DNA from: Rhizobium sp. 11515TR
GTDB lineage: Bacteria > Pseudomonadota > Alphaproteobacteria > Rhizobiales > Rhizobiaceae
Reading direction: 5' to 3'
NCBI RefSeq assembly: GCF_002277895.1
Contig: NZ_CP022998.1
Location: 1,159,501 to 1,223,500, forward strand
DNA: 64,000 nucleotides
Part shown: piece by piece, positions 28,319 to 38,046 of the stretch
How positions within the stretch are numbered: position 1 is the first letter of the stretch
Layout: each line of letters begins with the position of its first letter
The notes under the pieces: model-generated
Database searches by the model: none
Told to the model about the DNA's origin: nothing
The model's input: only the letters and a program-made list of their open reading frames with translations
Translations under genes and position numbers: made by a program

Positions 28319-30016
28319 TCAGCCGCGCAACTCCTTGCGCAGGATCTTGCCGACATTCGATTTCGGCAGTTCGGTGCGGAATTCGATGAAGCGCGGGCGT
28401 TTGTAATTGGTCAGATTTTCAGCGCAATGAGCTTTGACGTCGGCCTCGGTCAAAGCCGGATCCTTCTTGACGATAAAGAGCTTTACCGCCTCGCCGGAAT
28501 GCGGATCGGGAACGCCGATCGCAGCTGCCTCCAGCACGCCCGGATGCATGACGGCGACTTCCTCGATCTCGTTCGGATAGACATTGAAGCCCGAGACCAG
28601 GATCATATCCTTCTTGCGATCGACGATCTTGGTGTAGCCGCGCTCATCCATGAAGCCCATATCGCCGCTGCGGAAGAAGCCGTCCGGCGTCATGACGCGT
28701 GCGGTTTCGGCCGGCTGCTTCCAATAGCCGGCCATGACCTGCGGCCCGCGAATGCAGATCTCGCCGACTTCGCCGAGCGGCAGCGAATTGCCGTTCTCGT
28801 CGCGAATATCGAAATCGGTGCCCGTGATCGGCAGACCGATCGTGCCGGTGAATTCCGGGCTGTCGAAACGATTGGCGCTTGCGACCGGCGACGTCTCGGA
28901 AAGGCCGTAGCCCTCGGTGATCCAGGCCCCCGTCATCTTCTGCCACCGCTCGGCGACGGGCCGTTGCACCGCCATGCCGCCGGCAAGCGTTCCCGTATTG
29001 GAGAGGTCGAGCTTGGTAAACTCAGGATTGTTCATCAGCGCGTTGAACAGGGTGTTCAGGCCAGGGAACAGGTCAAACTTGTATTTGCCGAGCTCCTTGA
29101 TGAAGGCCGGTATGTCGCGCGGGTTGGCGATGAGCACGTTATGGCCGCCGAGCGACATGCCCATGAGAGAATTCACCGTTAGCGCGAAGATATGATAGAG
29201 CGGCAGCGCACAGACGAAGGTCAGCTGTTCGGGACGCGGCTTGTTGATATAGGCGGATTGCAGCCAGAGCAACAATTGCAGCTGGTTTGCCAGCAGATTG
29301 GCATGGGTGAGGATCGCGCCCTTGGCGACGCCGGTCGTGCCGCCGGTATATTGCAGGAAGGCGATATCGCTGCCGGTGAGCTCGGACAGCTTGAAGGGGA
29401 GGCGCGAGCCCTCGGCAATCACGCTCTTGAAGCTGCGATGGCCGGGAATGGACCAGGCCGGAACGAGCTTCTTCACCTTGCGGACGATGAAGTTGACGAT
29501 GTGGCCCTTGACGCCGAGCATGTCACCAAGCGCCGTGACGACGACATGGCGCACATCCGTATGGGCCAGCACCTGCTCGACCGTATGGGCGAAGTTTTCC
29601 AGAACGAAGATCGCCTTGGCGCCGCAGTCGCGTAATTGGTGCTCGAGCTCGCGCGGCGTATAGAGCGGGTTGACGTTGACGACGACGAGCCCGGCGCGAA
29701 GAATGCCATAAACCGCGATCGGGTTCTGCAGCACGTTCGGCATCATGACGGCAACGCGATCGCCCTTCTGCAGGCCGAGGCTTTGCAGCCAGGCGGCAAT
29801 CTTGCGCGTCTGCAGATCGAGATCGCGATAGGTGATGGATTTGCCCATGCTGGTGAAAGCGGGTCTGTCGGCATAGCGCGCGCAGCTTTCCTCCAGCAGT
29901 TCGGCGAGCGATGCATGCTCCAGCGGCGGCAGCTCCGCCGGTACTATATCCGGATAGGAGGCAAGCCATATTTTCTTGACCTGCGGTCTATCCGAAGGAG
30001 CGGAGACCGAATTCAT
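28319..30016 (-). CDS. fadD: Long-chain fatty-acid-CoA ligase
   Basis: A 565-residue AMP-binding enzyme that activates fatty acids with ATP and CoA for beta-oxidation at the inner membrane. Motifs include the P-loop YTGGTTGVAKGA, ITEGYGLSETSP, the hinge DRKKDMI and the catalytic Lys in PKSNVGKILRKEL. The length and FadD-type C-terminus (PNEIEEVAVMHPGV) fit FadD. I prefer the ATG at 30016, 7 bases after GGAGGA, over the ATG at 30022, which is too close to it. A TTGACGT palindrome lies 158 bases upstream and may serve fatty-acid control. Confidence 0.93.
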   Translation of the reverse strand: MNSVSAPSDRPQVKKIWLASYPDIVPAELPPLEHASLAELLEESCARYADRPAFTSMGKSITYRDLDLQTRKIAAWLQSLGLQKGDRVAVMMPNVLQNPIAVYGILRAGLVVVNVNPLYTPRELEHQLRDCGAKAIFVLENFAHTVEQVLAHTDVRHVVVTALGDMLGVKGHIVNFIVRKVKKLVPAWSIPGHRSFKSVIAEGSRLPFKLSELTGSDIAFLQYTGGTTGVAKGAILTHANLLANQLQLLLWLQSAYINKPRPEQLTFVCALPLYHIFALTVNSLMGMSLGGHNVLIANPRDIPAFIKELGKYKFDLFPGLNTLFNALMNNPEFTKLDLSNTGTLAGGMAVQRPVAERWQKMTGAWITEGYGLSETSPVASANRFDSPEFTGTIGLPITGTDFDIRDENGNSLPLGEVGEICIRGPQVMAGYWKQPAETARVMTPDGFFRSGDMGFMDERGYTKIVDRKKDMILVSGFNVYPNEIEEVAVMHPGVLEAAAIGVPDPHSGEAVKLFIVKKDPALTEADVKAHCAENLTNYKRPRFIEFRTELPKSNVGKILRKELRG

Positions 30017-30173
30017 GCGCATTTCCTCCTCTACGCACCATCACCACGCCCGGCCGTCATATGCGGCGGCTATGCAGAGTGTCATTGGACGATCAAAAAG
30101 TCTCCCGCTTTTCACATCGCCCTCGTGTTGCTCTCAATTAAATCATCAGAGCACAACTGAAGCTACAATAACC

Positions 30174-30189
30174 TTGACGTAAACGTCAA
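30174..30189. promoter_or_regulatory. TTGACGT palindrome upstream of fadD
   Basis: TTGACGTAAACGTCAA is a perfect 16-base palindrome between fadD and the PRC-barrel gene. It resembles sites described for the MerR-type LiuR group and similar regulators of acyl-CoA metabolism in proteobacteria. A related palindrome precedes the nitronate monooxygenase gene at 43 kb. The binding protein is not encoded nearby. Confidence 0.55.
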
Positions 30190-30235
30190 TAATCGTCTTG
30201 CGCTCACGTTTTTTTACAATCCTGAAAAAAGTACT

Positions 30236-30260
30236 GGAACTTTTATGACAACGGAGCGTT
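30236..30260 (+). promoter_or_regulatory. EcfG (RpoE2)-type general stress promoter of the PRC-barrel gene
   Basis: GGAAC at 30236, 16 bases, then CGTT at 30257. This fits the alphaproteobacterial general-stress sigma consensus GGAAC-N16/17-CGTT. It lies 104 bases before the start codon of the gene it faces. Confidence 0.7.
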
Positions 30261-30363
30261 AATAGCGCCATGGGTTTAAACCCATCGGAGCATCGTGCTG
30301 CCCCAAAGAGCAGATCGGACGCTCCATAATTTATGTGACGCGTATCCAAAAGGAGGTGCGCAT

Positions 30364-30756
30364 ATGCATAAAGAGAGTGCCGATTTTTCGGGTCGTGACC
30401 TTTACATCAAGGACATGTCGATGCTGGTCGCCTGCGATCGCGTCGAAGGGTCGAGAGTATACGGCTCGGACGGCAAACAGATTGGTCATATCGAGCGGCT
30501 GATGCTGGAAAAAAGTGATGGACGCATCGCTTTCGTCATTCTGAGCTTCGGCGGTTTCTTCGGCATCGGCCAGGAGCACTATCGGCTGCCGTGGGAGAAG
30601 CTGCGCTACGATGCTCACATCGACGGCTATCGCGTCAGCATGACCAAGAACGACATCGAAAAGGCGTGCCGCTTCGCTGCCAAGGACGACCACGACCATA
30701 AGAATCATGGCCACAAGAGCCACGATTATTTTGGCGTGCCGCCCTATTGGATGTGA
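30364..30756 (+). CDS. PRC-barrel domain protein
   Basis: A 130-residue cytoplasmic protein with a PRC-barrel (ACDRVEGSRVYGSDGKQIGHI, AFVILSFGGFFGIGQEHYRLPWEKL) and a His/Asp/Lys-rich tail (DDHDHKNHGHKSHDY). PRC-barrel proteins of this kind are frequent stress-induced genes in rhizobia. AGGAGGT, a full match to the anti-Shine-Dalgarno, lies 8 bases before the ATG. An EcfG-type promoter upstream suggests induction by general stress. The molecular role is unknown. Confidence 0.85.
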   Translation: MHKESADFSGRDLYIKDMSMLVACDRVEGSRVYGSDGKQIGHIERLMLEKSDGRIAFVILSFGGFFGIGQEHYRLPWEKLRYDAHIDGYRVSMTKNDIEKACRFAAKDDHDHKNHGHKSHDYFGVPPYWM

Positions 30757-30813
30757 GCGCGCTGGCGGAACTGCCGGATGCCCCGCCGATGCGGGGCTTG
30801 CTCCCTGTTTGGG

Positions 30814-31209
30814 CTAGTTGAACCGCCCAAGCCTTTGCACCACCTCGATCTTGTAACCATCGGGGTCGGTGACGAAGAACAGCAATGCAAAAAGCTTCCC
30901 ATCACGATTGAGTTCGATGATCTTGCCGGGATTGAGCCCGAGTTGGGTCATGCGCGCATGCTCGTCCTTCAGTTCTGAGACCGAAACCGCAAGGTGGCCG
31001 TAGGCATCCCCTTGCGCATAAGGCTCGATGCGGCCCTGATTGACGGTCAATTCCAGTTCGAACCCGGTCTCGGCATTGCTGAGATAGACCAGAGTGAAGG
31101 TCTCGAAGGCAATGCGGTCGGCAACCTTCAGGCCGAAGGCCTTGTCGTAGAATTCGGTCGAGCGCGCCTCGTCCAGTACGCGGATCATCGAGTGAATCAT
31201 CTTGGCCAT
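30814..31209 (-). CDS. VOC-family protein, lactoylglutathione lyase (glyoxalase I)-like
   Basis: A 131-residue vicinal-oxygen-chelate protein with the two-module pattern. Candidate metal ligands are His in MIHSMIRVLD, Glu in GFELELTVN, His in YGHLAVSV and Glu in GYKIEVVQR, the same set as in GloA, which detoxifies methylglyoxal with glutathione. The length is GloA-like. The ATG at 31209 has GGAG 6 bases upstream; an ATG at 31221 has no ribosome site. Enzyme assignment is by pattern and could be another VOC enzyme. Confidence 0.82.
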   Translation of the reverse strand: MAKMIHSMIRVLDEARSTEFYDKAFGLKVADRIAFETFTLVYLSNAETGFELELTVNQGRIEPYAQGDAYGHLAVSVSELKDEHARMTQLGLNPGKIIELNRDGKLFALLFFVTDPDGYKIEVVQRLGRFN

Positions 31210-31386
31210 CGGCGTCTCCATAAATCGTCAGGGCATGTCATTGCAGCCAATGCCATCGGCAGCCATTGAAGGCAAGCATGGGGAAACTCGCCATATCTCC
31301 GATCGAGCATAGATCCAGGGTTTCAGGATTGCGATCGGTCTGCTTAACTCCCTGGCGCCCACGTATAGGGCTCAAGGGGGGAAACC

Positions 31387-31770
31387 ATGTACTATGCCAT
31401 TCTGGCCTATCACGAGGAAGGTATCGTCGAATCCTGGAGTAAGGAGCAAGATGCCGCGCTCATGACGGACCTTTTGGAGATCAATGACCGCATGGTCGCG
31501 CAGAAATCGCTGGGGCCGGCTGCGCGTCTTGGATCGACCCAGAATGCCGTGACCTTGCGGGGGAAGGGTGCGGGCATGGTCATCGACGGGCCGTTTGCAG
31601 AAACCAAGGAACAGCTGCTCGGCTTCTACGTCGTCGATTTTCCGACGATTGAGGAGGCAGTCGAGGCAGCGCGCGAATTGCGCCGCGTCAATCCCACCGC
31701 CGTTTATGAAGTCAGACCGATTTCGCTTTACCTGCCCGGCGCATCCTTGCCGTCAGGCGAAGGCAACTGA
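31387..31770 (+). CDS. YciI/DGPF-domain protein
   Basis: A 127-residue protein matching the YCII-related (DGPF) family. YYAILAYHEE begins the fold, VIDGPFAETKEQLLGFYVVD carries the name-giving DGPF motif, and AVYEVRPIS closes it. GGGGGAAA precedes the ATG. Members are often next to ECF sigma genes, but none is seen here. The function is unknown. Confidence 0.85.
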   Translation: MYYAILAYHEEGIVESWSKEQDAALMTDLLEINDRMVAQKSLGPAARLGSTQNAVTLRGKGAGMVIDGPFAETKEQLLGFYVVDFPTIEEAVEAARELRRVNPTAVYEVRPISLYLPGASLPSGEGN

Positions 31771-31795
31771 TGGGAAGCTGTGATCGGCGTCGACC

Positions 31796-32541
31796 TCAAT
31801 GAGGTTGAAGGCCGATCTTCCTGGTGACCGAGCGCTCGATCATCTCCATGCCGTCATAGATCAGCACCGCCATCAGGCCGACGATCAGGCCGCCCTGCAG
31901 GATGAAGGCGGTGTTGTCGTTGATGAGCCCGGCGATGATGACTTCACCCAGCCCCTTGGCGGCGACGGTGGAGCCGATCGTCGCCGTGCCGATATTGATC
32001 ACGGTCGCGATTTTCAGCCCTTCGATTATGAGCGGCAGGGCGAGCGGCAGCTCGACGCGGAAGAGCCGCTGCCAGCCGTTCATGCCCATGCCGTCGGCGG
32101 CATCGAGCACCGAGGCGGGTACCTGTTGCAAGCCTGCGACCGTGTTCTCGAAGATCGGCAGCAGCGCGTAGAGAAACAGCGCGATGAATGTCGGGACGGC
32201 GCCGAAGCCGGTGGTCGAGATCGCAAGTGCCAGCACGGCAACTGGCGGAAAGGTCTGCCCGGCATTGGCGATCGCCCGCGACAGCGGCAGGAAGTCGGCT
32301 CCGATCGGCCGCGTGACGAAGATGCCGCCGAGTACCGCCAGGATGCCGCTTGCCGCAATCGAGATCAAGATGAGTTCGAGATGGCTGAGCGCCAGGCTCG
32401 GCAGGCTGTTCTGCGTATAGATCGGCGACGCACCGAATTTGGTCAGCGGCGCCAGAACAGGTATCAGCCATTCCGGGCGGAAGAGCATCACCAGCAGCAG
32501 CGCCAGAGCCAGGAGGCGGAAGAGATTGGCGGTAAGAAATC

Positions 32542-32545
<4 letters not shown>
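31796..32545 (-). CDS. yehW: Osmolyte ABC transporter permease (YehW/OpuBB-like)
   Basis: A 249-residue inner-membrane permease with about six helices and the binding-protein-dependent loop AADGMGMNGWQRLFRVELPLALPLI (EAA-type motif). It overlaps the upstream ATPase gene by 4 bases. Order and sizes of the four genes (binding protein 302, permease 388, ATPase 315, permease 249 residues) match E. coli yehZYXW, a glycine betaine/osmolyte-family system. The substrate in this organism is not known. Confidence 0.85.
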
Positions 32546-33485
<940 letters not shown>

Positions 33486-33489
<4 letters not shown>

Positions 33490-34652
33490 GCGCGTTGTCC
33501 CCGGATGCTGTCGATGACCGCATCGAGGATGACGGCCGATGAGAAGGCGAGAAAGACCGTCGGCACGGCGCCGAGCAGCACGAGGTCATTGGCCGTCTGG
33601 CCGATGCCCTGGAAGATGAAGAGGCCGAAGCCGCCACCGCCGATCAGTGCTGCCACGGTGACGAGGCCGATCGCCTGCACCAGCACGATGCGGATGCCTG
33701 TGAGGATGACGGGGAAGGCGAGTGGCAGGTCGATGCCGGTCAGGATCTGCCGGCGCGTCAGGCCCATGCCGGCGGCGGAATCGCGCACGGAAGGATCGAC
33801 GCCGGCAAGGCCGACGACGGTATTGGCGACGATCGGCAGCAGCGAATAGATGACGAGCGCTACCAGCGCCGGCGCCACGCCAATGCCTTTGACGCCGATC
33901 TCGGCGGCGAAAGGTACGTTGGCGGCGATATAGCCGAGCGGCAGCATGAGAATGCCGAAGAGGGCAAGGCTGGGGATGGTCTGCACCAGGCTCAGCGCCC
34001 GCAGCACGACGGCGCGGATGCCAGGTTGCCAATAGCAGAAGATGCCGAGCGGCAGCGCCAGCACGATGGCGATGGCGACCGAGCCCAGAGACAGGAATAC
34101 ATGGTTGAGCGCCTCGTGCCAGAACTTGTCGGCATTGTTGGCATATTCCTTCATGATCGAGAGATTGTTGAGCAGGCCGGAGCGCAGGACGACGGCAAGC
34201 AGCGCTGCATATACAGCCAGCGCCCCGACCCGCAGCCAGGGCGTCAGCCGTAGCTTTACCAACGCATCCGAAATCATCAATCCCACCACGGCGAGCAGCA
34301 CCCAGAAGCAGCCGCCGGGGGTAATGCGCGCCACAGTGCTGCCCGCAGGCGTCGCTGCCGTCGAGACCAGTCCGAGGGTGACGATCAGCATGGCGATCGC
34401 GAGTGTTGCGACCCCGAGGCGCATGATCTGGTTGCGCAGGAAAAGCGCGGCGAACGCGGCTGCGGCCAGAAGGACGAGCAGGAACAGCGCGGACGGCTGG
34501 GCAATGAGCTGCGTCAGCAGTTGCGGCTTGCCGGCGGCAATGCGGTTTGCCTTGACGATGATGAACGGCATCCAGGCCGTTGCTAGCGCGCCGCCGGCCA
34601 CCAATACCACTCCGAGGCGGTCCACTCTACGGACCGCTAGCGCATCTTCCAT
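33486..34652 (-). CDS. yehY: Osmolyte ABC transporter permease with extended N-terminus (YehY-like)
   Basis: A 388-residue permease. The N-terminal 150 residues hold four or five extra helices, and the C-terminal half is a normal OpuBB-type permease with the loop SAAGMGLTRRQILTGIDLPLAFPVI. GGAGC precedes the ATG by 8 bases. The enlarged permease is characteristic of YehY. It is separated from the binding-protein gene by 233 bases containing a dispersed repeat. Confidence 0.86.
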
Positions 34653-34754
34653 CAGGCAAGCTCCGTCAGCGCATAAGTCCAGAATTCAAGGCGGGTTCGG
34701 ACAAGTTCATTCCCATTCGAATGTCCGCGGCTCCGCCTTATCAAAATGGAGCCG

Positions 34755-34867
34755 CCGGAACGGATGATTTTAGGTCTGCAAGACCTAAAATCTGAATCCG
34801 CTCCGGAACCAAAGGAGTAGAGCATGATGTTGTCCGAAAACCGTTGACACTTTTCGGCATCATGCTC
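34755..34867. repeat. Dispersed palindromic repeat, family A copy 1
   Basis: Two hairpins in tandem: one around TTTTAGGTCTGCAAGACCTAAAA flanked by CGGAT...ATCCG arms, and one bounded by GAGCATGATG and CATCATGCTC with CCGAAAA/TTTTCGG inside. A second copy with the same layout is at 56821-56934. Confidence 0.75.
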
Positions 34868-34885
34868 GAGAGCAGCGTCAATGCC

Positions 34886-35794
34886 TTACTTCAGGAAGCC
34901 ATTGTCCTTGAGGTAGGATTCGGCAACAGCCTTGGCCGGTTCGCCATCGACCTGGATGCGGCCGTTCAGCTTGCGCAGCACGTCGGCGGTCAGACCCTTG
35001 AAGATCGGAGCCAGAACCTCTTCGATCTTCGGGTTGGCCTTCAGCACAGCTTCGCGGATGATCGGCGTCGGCGCATAGACCGGCTGCACGCTCTTGTCGT
35101 CCTCGAGGACAGTCAGTTCCGCCGCTTCGATGGCACCGTCGGTGCCATAGACCATGGCCGTGTTGACGCCGTTGGTCTGGTCGGCTGCAGCCTTGATCGT
35201 CGCCGCAGTATCGCCGCCCGAAAGCACCACTTCCTGATCCGGCTTCAGCTTGAAGCTATAGGTCGTCTCGAAGGCCGGCAGGGCTGCCGGCGAATTGACG
35301 AATTCCGAAGATGCGGCAATTTTCACCGACCCGCCGCCAGCGACCCACTTGCCGAAGTCCGACATGGTCTTCAACTTCGCCGGGCCGGCGACATCGTTGC
35401 GCACGGCGATCGCCCAGGTGTTGTTGGCCGGCGAAGGCGTCAGCCAGACGATCTTGTTGGCGTCATAATCCAGCTTCTTGGCCAGATCGTAACCCTGCTG
35501 CAGATTCTTCCAGGCCGCATCGTCGGCCTTGTTAAAGAAGAAGCCGGCATTGCCGGTATATTCGGCATAGATATCGATTTCGCCCGCAGTAATCGCCTTG
35601 CGCACGACCGGCGTCGTGCCGAGAGCGATGCGATCCTGCGCCTTGATGCCGTTGGCATTGAGCGCTGCGAGGATGATGTTGCCGAGCAGCGTGCCTTCGG
35701 TGTCGATCTTCGAGGAGACGACGACGTCGGCGGCGCTGGCGCCACTGGCAAGGAGAGCCGTCAGCGTGGCGGCAAGTGCAAGCTTCTTGAACAT
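34886..35794 (-). CDS. osmF: Osmolyte ABC transporter substrate-binding protein (OsmF/YehZ-like)
   Basis: A 302-residue periplasmic binding protein of the OpuAC/QAT family. The signal peptide (KKLALAATLTALLASGASA) ends at about residue 21. The mature part starts VVVSSKIDTEGTLLGNII, as in OsmF, with YAEYTGNAGFFF in the ligand cleft. AAGGGAAA precedes the ATG. It is the first gene of the yehZYXW-like set. A LysR-type regulator is divergently placed 445 bases away and may control it. Confidence 0.87.
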   Translation of the reverse strand: MFKKLALAATLTALLASGASAADVVVSSKIDTEGTLLGNIILAALNANGIKAQDRIALGTTPVVRKAITAGEIDIYAEYTGNAGFFFNKADDAAWKNLQQGYDLAKKLDYDANKIVWLTPSPANNTWAIAVRNDVAGPAKLKTMSDFGKWVAGGGSVKIAASSEFVNSPAALPAFETTYSFKLKPDQEVVLSGGDTAATIKAAADQTNGVNTAMVYGTDGAIEAAELTVLEDDKSVQPVYAPTPIIREAVLKANPKIEEVLAPIFKGLTADVLRKLNGRIQVDGEPAKAVAESYLKDNGFLK

Positions 35795-36239
35795 GATGTT
35801 TCCCTTTGTACCCCGTTAAATCGTTCTTCTGCTTGCCCGCGCTGCCTTGAAGGGCCGTAGTCCGGACAGGCAGGTTTGGAGCGGGCCGGCGGCCCACAGG
35901 CGAATTCGTGACTACTTCGGGCACCTAGCGCTCATCGCGGAAAAGTCGATGCGCTTCGGATTCCCGTTGCAGTCGCGCGATTATGACGAGCGTACTCGAC
36001 ATTCGCGCGAAATTGGATTTCTTTTTTCGGGGGCAAGTGCGTTTGTTTTTGTTCCCCTTACCCGTTTGGCGCTGTTCCGATCTCATTTTTGCGGCTGGAT
36101 CGGTAAGGCGCCAAAGAAACGATAGCTGTCGCTTTTCGGCTTAGGGATATCTTTTTTTAAGAACACGTCATATCGTCGGGATATCATTGATATTGCTGCG
36201 GTCGAGCCAGGATGCGTGCCGCGGCTGAGGAGATCTGAT
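35795..36239. other. Divergent intergenic region, osmF / tandem-HTH lysR
   Basis: A 445-base gap with no credible gene. It must hold the osmF and lysR promoters. No EcfG-type promoter or clear perfect palindrome was found. AT-rich stretches occur near 36010-36060 and 36140-36200. Confidence 0.5.
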
Positions 36240-37466
36240 TTGTATCTCGGCGCATTGTTCATAGCCGATATGGTGTTCTCCATCGGCTCGGTGAGGGAGA
36301 CCGCGCGGCGGCTGTCTTTTTCCGCTTCGACCGTCTCAAGCGCGCTGCGCCGACTCGAGACCGAGCTGGCCATGAAGCTTGTCGAGCGCGCCTCCGGCGA
36401 GCTTGCAACCCTTCTGGCGAGTTCGAAGGTTCAAAAGGGCCTGCAACCCATTCTCGCGGGCATGCGTCAGCTTTCCGCCCTGGTGAAGGAGCGGCCGGCT
36501 TCCCCGGACTATGACCATTGGGCCGCGCGCCTGCCGCTGAAGATCGCCACCATTGAACGTTTCCTCGAAGTCGCCGATCAGGGCAGCATCAATCGCGCCG
36601 CCCGACGCCTGCGTCTCGGCCAGCCGCAGCTTTCGTTGCAGATCGCTAATCTGGAGGAGTTGTTCGGTTGCCGCCTGTTCGAGCGGCAGGCACAGGGTTC
36701 GGTGCTGACGGAAGCGGGGCAGGAGGTTCACGCCATTCTCGCCGCGATCGCACAGGCCTGGGACGAGATGAAAGCGGCGGCGGACGAGCGCTTTCAGCGC
36801 ACTGCGCGCGCGGTCCGCATCGGCTCGATCATTCCCACAGGTTCGGAAAGCTGGGTTGCCCGCTCGCTGGCGAGCCTGGTGTCGCGCTGGAACATAGGAG
36901 GCAACAGCAACATGCTGTCGCTGCTGCTGATGACGGCCGATGATCTGCGCGAGGCGCTTCGATCAGGCCGTATCGATGTCGCCATCGTCGATTCCGTCTT
37001 CGGCCTCGACGCCTTCGAACATATGGAGCTTGTCGCGACGGACATGGTGGCGATCGCCCCGCTCGACAGCATGGAGCAGACATTCGCCGCGCTCGTCGAA
37101 AACCATCCGCTCTGCGTGCCGAGCCCCCGGACCGGTATCGGCAATGCCGCGACGGCCTTCGGCTATGACAGCCGCGATCGCCGCCGGTTTCGCGGCCGGG
37201 ACATCACCTCGGCCGATTCCCTACCCGTCATCGTCGATCTCGTCGCCAACCACGGCTATGTGTCGTTTCTCGGCCGGGTCAGCGCGCTTCCGATCGCCGA
37301 CAAGGTCCGCATCGTCGATCCGGATGAGATCTTGCCGCTGTCCTATCATCTCGCCCATAACGGCCGCAAAGCCTCGGTGGAAGCCTGCCGGCTGATCCAG
37401 CAGGCGGTTCGTGAACTGGTTGGAGAGATGGGAACGACACGAAAGCGCCTGTCGTCCCGCGGATAG
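36240..37466 (+). CDS. LysR-type regulator with two tandem helix-turn-helix domains
   Basis: A protein of about 408 residues, some 100 longer than normal LysR regulators. Two LysR-type wHTH domains are visible. The first (about residues 5-55) has GSVRETARRLSFSASTVSSA then LRRLETELAMKLVER. The second (about residues 95-155) has GSINRAARRLRLGQPQLSLQ then IANLEELFGCRLFER. A LysR effector-binding domain follows (RIGSIIPTGSESWVA...). TTG at 36240 has GAGGAG 9 bases upstream; GTG at 36216 is the other possible start. It is divergent from the osmF gene, so regulation of that transporter is possible. The co-inducer is unknown. Confidence 0.85.
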   Translation: MYLGALFIADMVFSIGSVRETARRLSFSASTVSSALRRLETELAMKLVERASGELATLLASSKVQKGLQPILAGMRQLSALVKERPASPDYDHWAARLPLKIATIERFLEVADQGSINRAARRLRLGQPQLSLQIANLEELFGCRLFERQAQGSVLTEAGQEVHAILAAIAQAWDEMKAAADERFQRTARAVRIGSIIPTGSESWVARSLASLVSRWNIGGNSNMLSLLLMTADDLREALRSGRIDVAIVDSVFGLDAFEHMELVATDMVAIAPLDSMEQTFAALVENHPLCVPSPRTGIGNAATAFGYDSRDRRRFRGRDITSADSLPVIVDLVANHGYVSFLGRVSALPIADKVRIVDPDEILPLSYHLAHNGRKASVEACRLIQQAVRELVGEMGTTRKRLSSRG

Positions 37467-37467
37467 C

Positions 37468-37492
37468 GGAACAAATGGGACATATTCGCGTT
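37468..37492 (+). promoter_or_regulatory. EcfG-type promoter of His-rich gene 1
   Basis: GGAAC at 37468, 16 bases, CGTT at 37489, 70 bases before the start codon. The preceding bases GATAGC are the same as before the promoter of His-rich gene 2. Confidence 0.7.
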
Positions 37493-37561
37493 TAGGTGGG
37501 TTAGGTTAGTCCGGGCGTACGCAGCCGGGGGGCGCGTTCGGCATCCAAGGAGAGACCATAA

Positions 37562-37771
37562 ATGAAAATTCTTGCAACGGCGCTCGTCGCATTGGGCATT
37601 ATTGTTTTACCTGCTACCTATGCCGAGGCGCGTGATCATCACCATCACCGCTGGCATCATCACCATCGCGATTATCGCCCCCATCATCATGGCTGGCATC
37701 GCCATGAAGGATGGCGGCATGGGCATCGCCATCATCGCTGGCACAGCAAGCCGCATTTCTCGCACGCCTGA
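37562..37771 (+). CDS. Small secreted His-rich protein 1
   Basis: A 69-residue protein. A signal peptide (MKILATALVALGIIVLPATY, cleaved near AEA at residue 23) is followed by a mature part of about 45 residues, more than a third His, ending KPHFSHA. AAGGAGAG precedes the ATG. It is a shorter paralogue of the gene at 38047, with an almost identical signal peptide and C-terminus. Binding of divalent metals such as zinc, copper or nickel outside the cytoplasm is an inference from composition only. Confidence 0.82.
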   Translation: MKILATALVALGIIVLPATYAEARDHHHHRWHHHHRDYRPHHHGWHRHEGWRHGHRHHRWHSKPHFSHA

Positions 37772-37789
37772 TGGCAGTTGATGGGCATG

Positions 37790-37816
37790 AAAACGGCGTC
37801 TTCGGGCGCCGTTTTT
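37790..37816 (+). terminator. Terminator of His-rich gene 1
   Basis: AAAACGGCG/CGCCGTTTT, a 9-bp stem with an 8-base loop followed by T, 18 bases after the stop codon. Confidence 0.85.
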
Positions 37817-37952
37817 GCGACTGTCCCATCCATTGCGTCCTCCTCATTCCGTCTTGACGATGCCGGTTGAAACCATCGGCCGACAAGTGCGCGATCGCGC
37901 TTAGACGGGCCTACGGCGATGTCGCGAAAACGCCTGCTCTCCAAGGGATAGC

Positions 37953-37978
37953 GGAACTTTCGAAAGCGCTGTTGCGTT
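37953..37978 (+). promoter_or_regulatory. EcfG-type promoter of His-rich gene 2
   Basis: GGAAC at 37953, 17 bases, CGTT at 37975, 68 bases before the start codon. The distance and flanking GATAGC parallel those of His-rich gene 1. Confidence 0.7.
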
Positions 37979-38046
37979 TACTATATCGTCCGGAGGACGC
38001 GAGTAATACGAGTAGCGTTTACGTCCGGCATTCAAGGAGGCTGGAA

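Noticed and set aside
37572..37781. Second reading frame over His-rich gene 1, rich in Ile
   Set aside because: Results from the CAT/CAC repeats read out of frame; the frame starting at 37562 has the signal peptide, ribosome site and paralogue.
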